Positions 34,704 to 45,789 of a stretch of 64,000 nucleotides of DNA are shown here, one piece after another. Source of the stretch: Hemerocallis citrina (taxonomy: Eukaryota > Streptophyta > Magnoliopsida > Asparagales > Asphodelaceae); contig CM030366.1 in NCBI GenBank assembly GCA_017893485.1, positions 97,984,585 through 98,048,584 of the forward strand, read 5' to 3'. Position 1 is the stretch's first letter, and every line of letters starts with the position of its first letter. The translations under genes were made by a program, and so were the position numbers. The notes beneath the pieces were generated by a model. It saw only the letters and a list, made by a program, of their open reading frames with translations, ran no database searches and was not told the DNA's origin.

Positions 34704-36380
34704 ATGCCTCCAAAGGGGAAAGGGAAGGCGGCGACCTCAAGCCAATAAGCCAACGTTCTTCCTCTGCCTCTTCCTCTTAAGGACTTCCCACATACCCTTC
34801 AGCCGAAACAACCTCAGCAGGTTACTCACCCCCCCTCCAAGCAGCTTCCACCGGGAGGCTTCCGAAGAAATCAACCCCCTGCACAACACATTGGAGAAAA
34901 TAGAGGTCGGTCCACACCTCTACACCCTCCATCGTGCCTCCCGAGGCACCTCAACCTCAACAAGATCTTCGTCGTCTCATGAACTCCAGACAGCAGGAGT
35001 CCGAAAACACAGGGGCTGTTCAAGCAGGCCACATATGTCACATCAGGTAGGTGCAAGAAGTCCCTCTCCTCGGAGGCCGCGATCCAGAAGAGCTCCCTCT
35101 CCAAGGGGGCATGGAAGAACTTTCTCTCCTATTAGGCGATAAGATCCCCCTCTCCTAGGGGGCGAAGAAGCCACCACTCCCTAAGGGACCACAGAAGAAC
35201 TCCTCCCCGAGAGAGGAGGCATCCAACTCTAACCAGCAAAACAACCCCTAGAAGAGGGAGGGAGGAAGAAGTACCCATCACCAGAGCAAAACTCCGAGAG
35301 TTTAAAAATGAAATTCTTCATGCCTTTGACACAATTCCTCCAAAGACCCGACGAACTAGTCCTGACCGCTCTACTCCGCAATGCGAAGAGTCTTATGGGT
35401 CCACCAGATCCGATCAGCAAGTGGACGTCGTCCTTCGATGCCTCCGAAAGATGGATGATCATCTAGCACTGCTGAAGCAGGAAGAAGAAAAACATGAAAG
35501 AATATACCGTCCCGTCAGACCCCCATTCTCCAAGAAGATTATTGAAGCTCTTGTATCTGTTAACTTCAAGATCCCAACATTCAAGTCATACAATGGTGAA
35601 ACAGATCTGGTAGAGAGTTTTAAAATCCTCATGATGATCCACCAAGCATCCGACTCCCTCATCTACAATACTTTCCCAGCAAGCCTGAAGGGATCCGCAC
35701 GGGAGTGGTTCTCTCAATTCTCTCCAGGGTCCATCTTCTCATACGATCAACTTGAGGAGCTCTTCCTTACACACTTCATCACCAGCCACAAGACAGAGAA
35801 GATAAGTGCCTCCCTACTTGACTTGAAGCAAAGAGATGGGGATTCCCTCAAAAGTTATGTTCGGTGCTTCGCGGCCGAGTCTCAGTCCATCCCCTCACTC
35901 AACTCAGCCATAGACATGACTGCCTTCAGACTTAATATAAATCATGATTACCTCAAAGCCTCCCTTGTCGAAAGACCTCCTCGAGAATTCTCTGACATCC
36001 TCCAAAAAGTCAAGAAGTACATCTGAGTGGAGGATGCTATTCGACCTCAAGAACATAAGGTGACCTCATCCGGGAACAAACGGAAGAGCACCAACAAAGA
36101 TGAACCCAGTAAGTTTCAGAATGATGTCACGGGCCAACGTCGTCCATCCTCAATGCCTTGATTTGAGAAGTATACTCTGCTTAATGTCGACATCTCTATA
36201 ATCCTCATGGAAGTGGACGAGGAGGGAATCCTTCGACCTCCACCCAAGATGAACGCTCCAAGTGGAAGAAAAGATATGAACAAGTGGTGTGAGTTTCACA
36301 AAGATCACGGGCATCTCACTGATGACTGTCGAGCCCTCAAAGACTAGCTAGAAGCTCTGCTCCGACGAGGGTACCTCACC
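34704..36380 (+). pseudogene. Gypsy gag, decayed
   Basis: The frame starts at MPPKGKGKAATSSQ (34704), quickly meeting a stop. The best-preserved part, 35421-36026 (201 aa), has the retrotransposon gag fold: ALVSVNFKIPTFKSYNGETD, ASLKGSAREWFSQF, YDQLEELFLTHFI, LLDLKQRDGDSLKSYVRCF. Downstream, about 36280-36345 gives CEFHKDHGHLTDDC, a zinc-knuckle-like CHxHC motif typical of this Gypsy group. Several stops (for example 36026, 36347) make it a pseudogene. Confidence 0.85.
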
Positions 36381-36639
36381 AAGTTCGCCCAAAGGAATGA
36401 CATCGAACCTCATCCAAGCGACCAGAAAAATCAACCGAGTGCCAAGGCTCGGGGTGCATGGAGATATTCCACTCAATCCATGGGGACTTATAGGGGAATC
36501 ATCTAACCCCTCCAGGAAAGCGTTTCTCCGAGAAGTGAACTCGATGCATAATATCCCCTCTCCCATGAACTTGGGGGTCCCAATGACATTTTCAGACCAA
36601 GACCTTGAAGGTGTTCAAACACCTCACTACGATGCACTA

Positions 36640-37000
36640 GTAATCAACATATGTATGGTCAATCATGAGGTGTATTCGAAGGTCTCACTGTCGCGTTCTG
36701 GTAGATAACGGTAGCTCGGTAAACCTCATCTTTCTGAATGTATTCGAGGGCCTCAAGCTCAAGCGAGACCACCTCAAGCCCGCCAGGAACACTCTCCGTG
36801 GATTCTCCGGAGCCCCAGTTCTAATCGAGGGAATAGTCACCCTTGACTTAACTGTGGGAAAAGCTCCAACTACCCGCACGGAAGCACTTAATTTCATGGT
36901 TGTCGGCATGAAATCTACCTACGATGTTGTTTTTGGTCGCCTGGGGTTAGCATCCCTTCTGCGGTTGCCTCAGCCTACCACATGAAGATGAAGTTCCCTA
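36640..37000 (+). pseudogene. Gypsy aspartic protease, decayed
   Basis: The ORF at 36665-36985 reads RVLVDNGSSVNLIFLNVF (DNGSS active-site block of Gypsy proteases, variant of D-T/S-G), then FMVVGMKSTYDVVFGRLGL (cf. the YDVILGRPWL region). It is followed by an ordinary pol linker with stops up to about 37310, after which the polyprotein similarity ends. Confidence 0.85.
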
Positions 37001-37748
37001 CAGCAGTAGGGGTAGGGGAAGCCAAAGGAAGCCAAAAAGCTACTCGGGCATGTTACACCGCCACAATAGGGGGATCGGTCCTCCCCCTCGACGCTATGGA
37101 GCCCCCCATGAGCGGGGAAAAACAAGCTCTGAACCCTTAGAAGAACTAGCAGAAATCCCCTTCTCCCAAGAGGATCGAGCCAAGTGTCTTCGGGTGAACA
37201 AGGCACTCCCACATCAAGTTAAGGAGCAACTCGTCACGTGCATTAGGGAGAACCAAAATCTCTTCGTTTGGAACACCGAGCACCCGATAAAGTACAACGA
37301 GGGTGCTTAACGCCCTCCCCAAGTAGTTAGCTTCAAACATGTAATAAAGGCCAACAATTATAAGAGTCACAACATGTAATAAAGGCTAGCATCAAAGCAG
37401 CCACTTAGCTTTATTCTTCAATAAATTTTCAGTATTTTCCTTCGAGTATTCTTGTACAAGTCCAATGGATGCAAACAATGAGTTAGACACATGGTTCACT
37501 CCTGAGCCACACCATCCCTTCACTAGGAACTCCAATGGACAAGTACATAGTCCACTTATGGTTCATAGAATCGCTCTAGCCACATGCTCTCGAGCAAGTG
37601 CGAAGAGTTTGGCTCGCCATTCGAGTGCTCCAAAAATTTATCGTCACCTTATTTGAAGTCCATTCACGGTTCATAGGGTCAATTTAGCTACTTGCTCCCG
37701 AACAAGTATGCGGGGTTCAGCTCGCTATTCGAGTGCTCCTGAAAAAAG

Positions 37749-37768
37749 TGTAACACCCCGTACTTAAG

Positions 37769-37799
<31 letters not shown>

Positions 37800-37983
37800 A
37801 AACATAAAGAAAGCTATCAAGTGGTTCTCCTTCAATTCCCCGAAAGCTATCAAGTGGTTTTCCATCAATTCCCCCAAAATTAATGGCCCAGATCTAACCT
37901 CACAAAACACATTTTCCCCCCTAAAAATTTTCCCCCAAAACTCAAATTCAAATCCCTCCTCAAAACAACTCCTTTATTTATTT

Positions 37984-38079
<96 letters not shown>

Positions 38080-39927
38080 AAACATGGACTTTTATACCCC
38101 AATTTAATTGTCAATATATACTAATGAAAACATGGACTTTTATTTACAGCTAATTATTGTCATACTATTCAAACTTGAGTTATATAATTGTTGATTTACT
38201 ATTTACAAGCCTTTCCATATGTTGTATCGTTCTGAAGACGTGCCGTAGGCACGTGCCCATGGGCAATCTAGTAGTTGGCCTATAGTAGTTGGCCCCCATA
38301 TGCACCTCTATTATATAATAATATAAAAGAGGTGAATGGAATTAGTAGTTGGCCTATAGGAGGATCCTATAGGACTTGATTAAATTAAATGACTAAAGGT
38401 GGCCTATATGATTGAATTATGGGGCATAGGCTATTAAATATGCATGCATTGGAATGTGACGTGGCTTGCGTGGGATTTAATCACATATCGGAAAATGGTG
38501 GAGAAGAGTGTATGTGTATATAGCAAAACCAAATGATAAAAGGTCACCTAACGGGTTAACCCACCTTTTGATGGTGTCTGTGGTGAGCGTGGCTAGAGTT
38601 TTGTGTTTGTTCCTTCGCTTGTGGGCACGCGTAACCGTGTGCACAGCTGAGCCGGGTCCGGGGTGTTACAAAATGGTATCAGAGCCGACTTTCGACACCG
38701 ATTGTGGGTTAGAGTCGATGAGCGCCTGAGATGGAACTGAAAAGGATAGTTTGCTGGTTGTGACCAGGGGTAGTACGCAGGTTGAATTAGGATAGTCTAC
38801 TCCACATCGGTTAGAAAGGAATCCTGGATCATGTTGCAAGTCTCGGGCTCAGCGAGAACGCTGTGTTCTTAAGGAGGGGTGTGTGTAACACCCCGTACTT
38901 AAGCGGGTATATATATACGATATTATATAGAAAAATATATAATAATAATATATATATAATAACATAAAAGAGATGAATTGAATTAGTAGTTGGCCTATAG
39001 GAAGATCCTATAGGGCTTGATTAAATTAAATGACTAAAGGTGGCCTATAGGATTGAATTATGTGGCATAGGCTATGAAATGTGCATGAAGAGTGCATGCA
39101 TGCATTGGAATGTGACGTGGCTTGCTTGGGATTTAATTCCATATCGGAAAATGGTGGAGAAGAGTGTGTGTGTATATAGAGAAACCAAACGATAAAAGGT
39201 CACCTAACGGGTTAACCCATCTTTTGATGGTGTCTGTGGTGGGCGTGGCTAGAGTTTTGTGTTTGTTCCTTCGCGTGCACGCACGCGTAGCCTGTGCACA
39301 GCTGAGCCGGGTCTGGGGTGTTACAAAATGGTATCAGAGCCGACTTTCGACATCAATTGTGGGTCAGAGTAGATGAGCGCCTGAGATGGAACTGAAAAGG
39401 ACAGTATGCTGGTTGCGACCGGGGGCAGTACGCTGGTTGAATCAGGTCATTTTACTCCACATCAGTTAGAAAGGGATCCTGGATCATGTTGCAAGTTCCG
39501 GGCTCAGTGAGGACGCTGTGTTCTTAAGGAGGGGTGTGTGTAACACCCCGTACTTAAGCGGATATATATATATATATAAAATATAAAAAGAGATGAATGG
39601 AATTAGTAGTTGGCCTATAGGAGGATCCTATAGGGCTTGATTAAATTAAATGACTAAAGGTGGCCTATAGGATTGAATTATGGGGCATAGGCTATTAAAT
39701 GTGCATGAAGAGTGCATGCATGCATTTGAATGAGACGTGGCTTGCTTGGGATTTAATCCCATATCAGAAAATGGTGGAGAAGAATGTGTGTGTATATAGG
39801 AAAACCAAATGATAAAAGGTCACCTAACGGGGTAACCCACCTGTTGATGGTACCTGTGGTGGGCGTGGCTAGAGTTTTGTGTCCGTTGTTACTGTGTGCA
39901 CAACTGAGCCGGGTCCAGGGCGTCACA
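37749..39927 (+). mobile_element. TRIM array: LTR-internal-LTR-internal-LTR
   Basis: Three LTRs start TGTAACACCCCGTACTTAAG (37749-38670, 38884-39325, 39539-39927). They are separated by two 213-bp internal domains (38671-38883, 39326-39538). Each begins with TGGTATCAGAGCC (initiator-Met tRNA PBS) and ends with the polypurine GGAGGGGTG. There is no coding capacity, so this is a terminal-repeat retrotransposon in miniature with tandem arrangement. LTR 1 is enlarged by a Helitron (about 37790-38271). Confidence 0.9.
37790..38271 (+). mobile_element. Non-autonomous Helitron in TRIM LTR 1
   Basis: The 3' end has the hairpin CGTGCC-GTA-GGCACG (about 38239) followed by GGGCAATCTAG then T (CTAG end at 38268-38271). 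The 5' end is obscured by AT repeats (ATATAATAAAACATAAAGAAAGC). Includes (TC)n and (AT)n tracts. An inverted relative lies at 45180-45748. Confidence 0.72.
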
Positions 39928-39939
39928 ACAACCCCGGAC

Positions 39940-40600
39940 AAGTGCGGAGTCCATTCATGGTTTATAGAGCCGCTCTAGCCACATGCTCTCGAGCAAGCGC
40001 GTGGGGTTCGGCTCGTCATTCGAGTGCTCCAAAAACTCGTCGTCACCTTGTTCGGAGTCCATTCACAGTTCATAGGCCCACTTAAGCTACTTGCTCCCGA
40101 GCAAGTATGCGGGGTTCGGCTCGCCGTTCGAGTGCTCCTGAAACAACCCCGGACAAATGCAGAGTCTATTCATGGTTCATAGAGCTGCTCTAGCCACATG
40201 CTCCGGAGAAAGTGCCCGGGGTTCGGCACGCCATTCGAGTGCTCCAAAAACTCGTCATCACCTTGTTCGGAGTCCATTCACGGTTCATAGAGTCACTTTA
40301 GCTACTTGCTCCCGAGCAAGTATGCGGGGTCGGCTCACCGTTCGAGTGCTCCTGAAACAGCCCCGGACAAGTGTGAAGTCCATTCATGGTTCATATAGCC
40401 GCTCTAGCCACATGCTCCTGAGCAAGTATGTGGGATTTGGCTCGCCATTCTAGTGCTCTCAAAACTAGTGTTCATATTGTTTAGAATCCACTCACGGTTC
40501 ATAAGATCGCTTTAGCCACTTACCCCAGAGCAAGTGTACGAGGCACGGCTCGCCGTTCGAGTGCTCCCAAAATAACCCAGGACAAGTGTGGAGTTCATTC
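39940..40600. repeat. Tandem repeats, about 215-bp dimers (GAGTCCATTCACGGTTCATAG)
   Basis: Inside the Gypsy element. TTCGGAGTCCATTCAC recurs at about 40051 and 40266, with alternating subunits of about 107 bp (ACATGCTC..GAGCAAG, GCTCGCCATTCGAGTGCTCC). A first copy lies at 37530-37740, left of the TRIM, showing where the TRIM entered. The ORFs here are repeat artefacts. Confidence 0.85.
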
Positions 40601-40679
40601 ATGATTCATAGGGTCTCTCTCCAAGCAAGTATGCGGAGCACAACTCGTCATTCGAGAGCACCCAAAACTCATCGTCGCG

Positions 40680-41640
40680 GTGTCCGGAGTCTACTCGTGG
40701 CTCACAAGGCCGCTCTAGCCTCTTGCCCCCAAGCAAGTGTGAGGATCTTAGCTCGCCACTCGAGTGCTCCCAAAACAACCCCGAACGGCTCTCTCGTAAA
40801 GCCCGACAACATTCTTCATCCCGCTCGTCACCGAGCGGCCTTCTTCCAAACGAGTTCGGAGCTCAACGCTTCCTAGAGTTGCTCCTCAAACTCGCCTCCC
40901 GAGCAGGCTCTTCCTTAGAGTCTGCTAATGCTCTTCATCCCGCTTGCCTCCCGAGCGGCCTTCTTCTTCCACAACGAGTTTGGAGCTCAACTCTTCCCTT
41001 GAGTTGCTCCCCAATGGCTCTCTCCTAGAGCCCGATGATGTTGTTCGTCTCGCTCGCCTCCCGAGCAACCTTCTTCCAAATGAGTGTCGAGCTCAACTCA
41101 CCCCTAGAGTTGCTCCCCAAACTCGCCTCTCGAACGGCTCTCTCCTAGAGCTTAGTGATGCTTTTCTTCTCGCACACCTCTCGAGCAATCTTCTTCCAAA
41201 CAAGTTCGAAGCTTAACTCACCCCTTGGGCCTGGTGATGTTGTTCGTCAAACTCGCCTCCCGAACGGCTTTCTCCTAGAGGCCGACAAGTCTCTTCGTTC
41301 CGCTCACCTCCCAAGGGGTCTTCTTCCAAACGAGTTTGGAGCTCAACTCACCCTTAGAGTTGCTTCCCAAACTCGCCTCTCGAACGGCTCTCTCCTAGAG
41401 CCTAGTGATGCTCTTCATTCCGCTCACCTCCCAGCGACCTCCTTCCAAACGAGTTCGGAGCTCAACTCACCCCTAGAGTTTCTCCTCAAAACTCGCCTCC
41501 GGAACGGCTCTCTCCTAGAGCCCGATGATACTCTTGATCGCGCTCGCTCCCCAAGCGACCCCCTTCTTCACCAACAGCGACTTCGGAGCCTAACTTGTCT
41601 AGAGACGCTCCCCAAACTCCCCTCCAAGAATGGATCTTCT
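40680..41640. repeat. Tandem repeats with GAGTTGCTCCCCAAACTCGCC core
   Basis: Degenerate copies of about 120-130 bp, each with CTCTCCTAGAGCC, CTCGCCTCCCGAGC and CTTCTTCCAAACGAG. The 162-aa ORF at 41155-41643 is built from them and is not a gene. Confidence 0.85.
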
Positions 41641-43421
41641 TGAGAGTCATACAAAGCTCTTCTCAACTTCATGGAGGCAAAGATATTGCGGGCCTATTTT
41701 GACCCTGAAGAGGATGATTCTTCAACCAACTTCTGAAAAGAAATTGTAGATCTTCGAGTTAGATTTGAAACGAGGGGTTACACACTCCAATCGGATCTCT
41801 ATAGCACCAGAAAAGCTAGTTACAATGCAAGCTCACTGAAGCAACTCCAACATTTTGAGGCCAGATTAGAGCGAACAAGAAAAGAGGCCAAAATGGCGCC
41901 GACAAGTCAATAGTCAATGTTGACAAGTCAACTGTCAAATGCCATGCTTTGCCTTATCATCGTTCGCTAGTGCTCGCCCCATTATTCACCAGCAGTGTTC
42001 GCCAGCGCTCGCCCCATCGTTCGCCAGCAGTGTTCGCCAGCGCTCACCCCATCATTCGCCCCATCGTTCACTAGCATCGTTCGCCAACGAACGCCTTCAT
42101 CGATCGTCAATGCATGCCAAAGAGACAGGAAACGAATCGAAAAATGAGAGAAATGGATCTCCCCTCGATCCATGCCCAATCTTGATCAATGACTAAGATA
42201 AAAAAAACAACAACTCCAAAAGGATATTGGAGTCCGGGTCCAAGCCCAGTTAAATTTTGAACAGAAACCTGCCATCCAAAACCTCAAGCTCTGAAAACTC
42301 CTCATCTTCAAAAGCCCAACTCCGAAAGCTTCATCGCCGAACTCCAAGCTGTTGCTGAACACCCATCGCCGAACTCCAAGCTATCATCGAGCTCCTCCAA
42401 ACTCATCGAACTCTGATCTCGCCGAACCCCTCTTTATCATCACCGAGCTTCACCCTCACCAAAGCTCCATATGCAACTGAGCTCCATCACCATAGCTTCA
42501 CTGACCTCCACCGCCATGCTCTTTCCTCGTCGAGCTTCAACTCGAACTCCAAAACCCTGACTTCGAAGCACAACCTCACCGAGCTACTTCGTTGCCTAGA
42601 TCGAAGCCACTGCCAAACTCCTTCGCCGCCCATATGCTGAGTTGCCGAACTCCAAAACTCCACAAGCAGTCGAGCTCTCTCACCAAAGCTCGAAGCTTCG
42701 GTGAGCTCGAAACCTCACTGAGCTAATCTCCATGCCGCCGAGCTCCACACTCGACGAACTTCCCCACATCACAACTGAGCTCCCTCGCCAAAGCTCAAAG
42801 CTTCCTCAAGCTGGAAACCTTGCCGAGCTCATCTCCACGCCAACGACTTCCCCTGGCCGAGATCCCCTCGCAAAGCTCCTCTCTTCGCCGACCTCCATCA
42901 ACCCTGATGTGCGTCGAGCAACAGCGGAACCAAACGAAAAGGGAGAGAAAAATTTTGCCTCCCGATCTGTGCTCGATCGTGATCAACGGTCGTGATTAAA
43001 TCAAGGTAATTTCTTTTATTTAATTCTTTTATTTAATTATTAAATTGAATCGATTATTTAAAAATTCCTAAAAATATTTAAAAAATTCTAAAAATAATTA
43101 TTAATTTGGAAAAATATTTTTAAATTCTAAAAATGTAATTATTAATTTAGAATAATTATTTTAAAAAAATCGAAAATAATTATTAAAATTCGAAAATTAA
43201 ATAAAATTTTTGAAAATGATTTAAAATTGGAAAAAATTTAGAAAAGTCCAGAAAAATCTAAAAATAATTTTGGATATTTTAAAAAGCTCAGAATAACACC
43301 GTTACACCTCGAGCAAGATCCAAACTTCTATGAGAACTCCGATAAGTTACGTAGACCATTAAAAACAGGCAAACTACTTCTCAAATGCTGTGAAACTCAG
43401 TCTTCGGGAGTGGGGGGCTTG
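41640..43421. other. Gypsy 3' non-coding region
   Basis: Contains TTCGCCAGC-type short repeats (about 41960-42100), GCCGAACTCCAAGCT-like repeats (42300-42860) and an A/T-rich AAAATAATTATTAAA tract (43010-43280). No domain was recognised. Confidence 0.6.
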
Positions 43422-44128
43422 TGATATGGGTAAAAATAGATATAAATCGGGACCGTTCAAATTAGGCACAGATCTTAAAGCTCTCAAGGATAAAACGGTA
43501 ATTTCACCTGTAAACGGGTCCATGGGTGGAAATTGGGTCTCTTTCAAGCCCAATAATCCAAAAAAACAGATTCGTCTCACTGGGTTGTCATAACAGCCCC
43601 ATGCAAATGAGTCCAAATCATTTAAAAATAAACTCATGATTATCTATAAGAGACGGTTCAAAAACCATATCTCTTATCTAGGAGAGAGTTTAAAACTCAA
43701 ATCCCCTCAACTACTCTTATCTCTTCATGAAGAAGAGATAATTGATTCAATCTAAAAACACCAAAAAGTAAAGATAAATCATTATTTTGAAACTGACCCC
43801 CAAGCTTACTATAAATACCCCTCTACATCCACTAGAACAAAAAAAATCAGTATTTTGCATCTAAAAACTTCTTTCTATTCTTGAGTTCCGACTTGAGGAT
43901 CAGAGGGTCTGTCGCCGGGGTCAACCCCGATGTTTCAAACTTTTGTAGGTCAATCGGAGAGATCGTCACCATTAAGATCAGATCCAACGGTGTAAACGAG
44001 TCAGATTCAACAGTCAACAACAATTGGAAACAGTCAATACCGGCAAAAGTAAAAAAAGGTCGGCTTTTTATTATTTTTAAAAGAACTCATATCATCTATT
44101 TGCTCCCACACAGAAATTAGCAACAACA
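43422..44128 (+). repeat. Gypsy 3' LTR
   Basis: 707 bp, partner of 33930-34631, directly followed by the AGTTC duplication. Confidence 0.92.
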
Positions 44129-45118
44129 AGTTCAATGCACAAGAGGTGGATTCCTTCTCTGGAGAAATTCATGATGATAATATTGTTCACTCAGCTAATT
44201 TAAAACCATTATTCAAACATTAATTCACTCAATTAATCACTAATTAAGCAAAAATCTTATATAAACAACAAGATAAACATGTACAAAGCTTTTTTGTAAA
44301 TCTCAATGGTGCTGCAAAACTTGTAAGCATGTACTACAGAAAAATTTGTAGGCTCAAATTAACAAGAAGTGTTGCAAAACATTCCAATGAATCAAGCAGA
44401 AGTGCATCATATGCAAAAATTCAAGTGTGTCGCTAGGGCTGCATTATTATGCCATGCCTACTAGTTCCAACCCATCTTTTTGCATCCCCACATCTTCCAA
44501 GTATTAAACTTAACAACAATAATGTAAGATTTCAAAATATACAGGAAATGCTTGTCAAACTTCAGTAAAAAAAATTATGTTCTTGGCGGACCCCGGGGGG
44601 GAGGGGGGGGGGGGGGCAAAAAAAACATGTCTTGTACAAACAAGTCATCACTGCCTACACACATGCAAAAATTGTATGGAACTAATTTTAAAAACATAAA
44701 ACAGATGATCAATGCCTTCCCTCAATTTTTTTACATCGGAATTGTCCTCAAAACTTTCTCTAGAGAAGGAGTCCACATCTTGTTCATTGAACTCACTAGG
44801 AAAATAACAATATCAGTGTGAGAGTTCGATTTGGAGGAAGAGATTAGGAAGACAATAGAGTTTCGATTTGGGAATTCACAGTGATTTGGAGCTAGGGTTT
44901 CCAAATTTGGGGCTTCGGGTTTGGGTGTACGATAAGGGAGAGAGAAGGAGATGAAGGAGATAGAAGGAAGGAGAGGAGCATGTGACTGAGGGGGGTAGGG
45001 GAAATTATGCAAATACCCCAACCACTGAGTGGGAAGAGCAGAGCGATTCTTTGCCATAAGATCACGATCATGATCAGGGGGTAGATCGGACGGCTGACGC
45101 GGAGTGCACACCACAGAA

Positions 45119-45120
<2 letters not shown>

Positions 45121-45178
<58 letters not shown>
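45121..45178. repeat. (AT)n microsatellite
   Basis: About 57 bases of AT between the foldback element and the Helitron. Confidence 0.95.
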
Positions 45179-45179
<1 letters not shown>

Positions 45180-45180
<1 letters not shown>

Positions 45181-45566
45181 TAGATTTTCCCGTGGGCATG
45201 TGCCTACGGCACGTCTTCGGAACGATACGGCATATGAAAGTCTTGTAAACAGTAAAATAAAAATTATGTAGTTCAAGTTTGAATAGTAAAACAATAATTA
45301 GTTATAAATAAAAGTCCATGTTTCCATTAGTATATGTTGAAAAATAATTATAAATGAGGGTGTAAAATCCAACTTCTTAGAACTTAAAATAATTATAAAT
45401 GGGGGTGTAAAATCCAACTTCTTAGAATTTTGAGTGTGAAAATGATGAAATTTAGCTGTTCGTAAGATATTTGCTATTTTCAATGTAACATGAGCAATGA
45501 AAAAATGCATAAAAAATCTGAAAATTTACAAACCTGAAATCTGAAAATAAAAATTTCTGAGTAAAT

Positions 45567-45597
<31 letters not shown>

Positions 45598-45748
45598 AAT
45601 AAATAAATAAATAAATGACTTGTTTTGGGGGAAACTTTTGGGCAGGAAAATATGTTTTGTGAGGTTAGATCTGGATCATTGATTTCAACTCTATTAAAGG
45701 AGAGCCACTTGATAGCTTTCTTTGTGTTTTATTATATAGATATATATA
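45180..45748 (-). mobile_element. Non-autonomous Helitron, minus orientation
   Basis: Read on the minus strand: start near TCTATATAATAAAACACAAAG (about 45748); shared text GAAAGCTATCAAGTGGCTC, CAGATCTAACCTCACAAAAC, GGAAACATGGACTTTTATT; end hairpin CGTGCC-GTA-GGCAC and ATCTAG (CTAG at 45180-45183). This is the same family as 37790-38271 in opposite orientation. Contains (GA)n near 45570. Confidence 0.72.
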
Positions 45749-45789
45749 TATAAAGATTGAGATGAATTTAAAAAAAGAAAATTACCCCG

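Larger units (their letters stand above)
33930..44128 (+). mobile_element. Ty3/Gypsy-type element with gag and protease only
   Basis: Two LTRs (33930-34631 and 43422-44128) both start TGATATGGGTAAAAAT and end GCAACAACA, with an exact AGTTC duplication at 33925-33929 and 44129-44133. A PBS-like ATTGGCACCGCCTGTAGGAA follows the 5' LTR, and a polypurine tract (GGGAGTGGGGGGCTTG) precedes the 3' LTR. Gag and protease remnants are present. No reverse transcriptase, RNase H or integrase was found. The rest (37300-43420) is tandem repeats and a nested TRIM array. The PBS and gag type suggest a Tat/Athila-like lineage (inference). Confidence 0.9.
33582..45120. mobile_element. Long-TIR foldback element split by Gypsy insertion
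   Basis: The left arm 33582-33929 continues after the Gypsy element at 44134-44190. The right arm, inverted, is about 44740-45120 (shared words GTGTGCACTCC, GATCTACCCC, CTCCTTCCTTCTATCTCC, GAAGCCCCAAAT, CCTAGTGAGTTCAATG). Without the Gypsy it would be about 1.3 kb with 400-bp TIRs. Both ends abut AT microsatellites. The TIRs look like a plant 5' leader (CAAATTGAAACCCTAATC). It is probably a non-autonomous MULE; the class is inference. Confidence 0.7.

Noticed and set aside
41155..41643. 162-aa ORF in the Gypsy element
   Set aside because: Composed of degenerate 120-130-bp tandem repeats, not a gag or pol domain.
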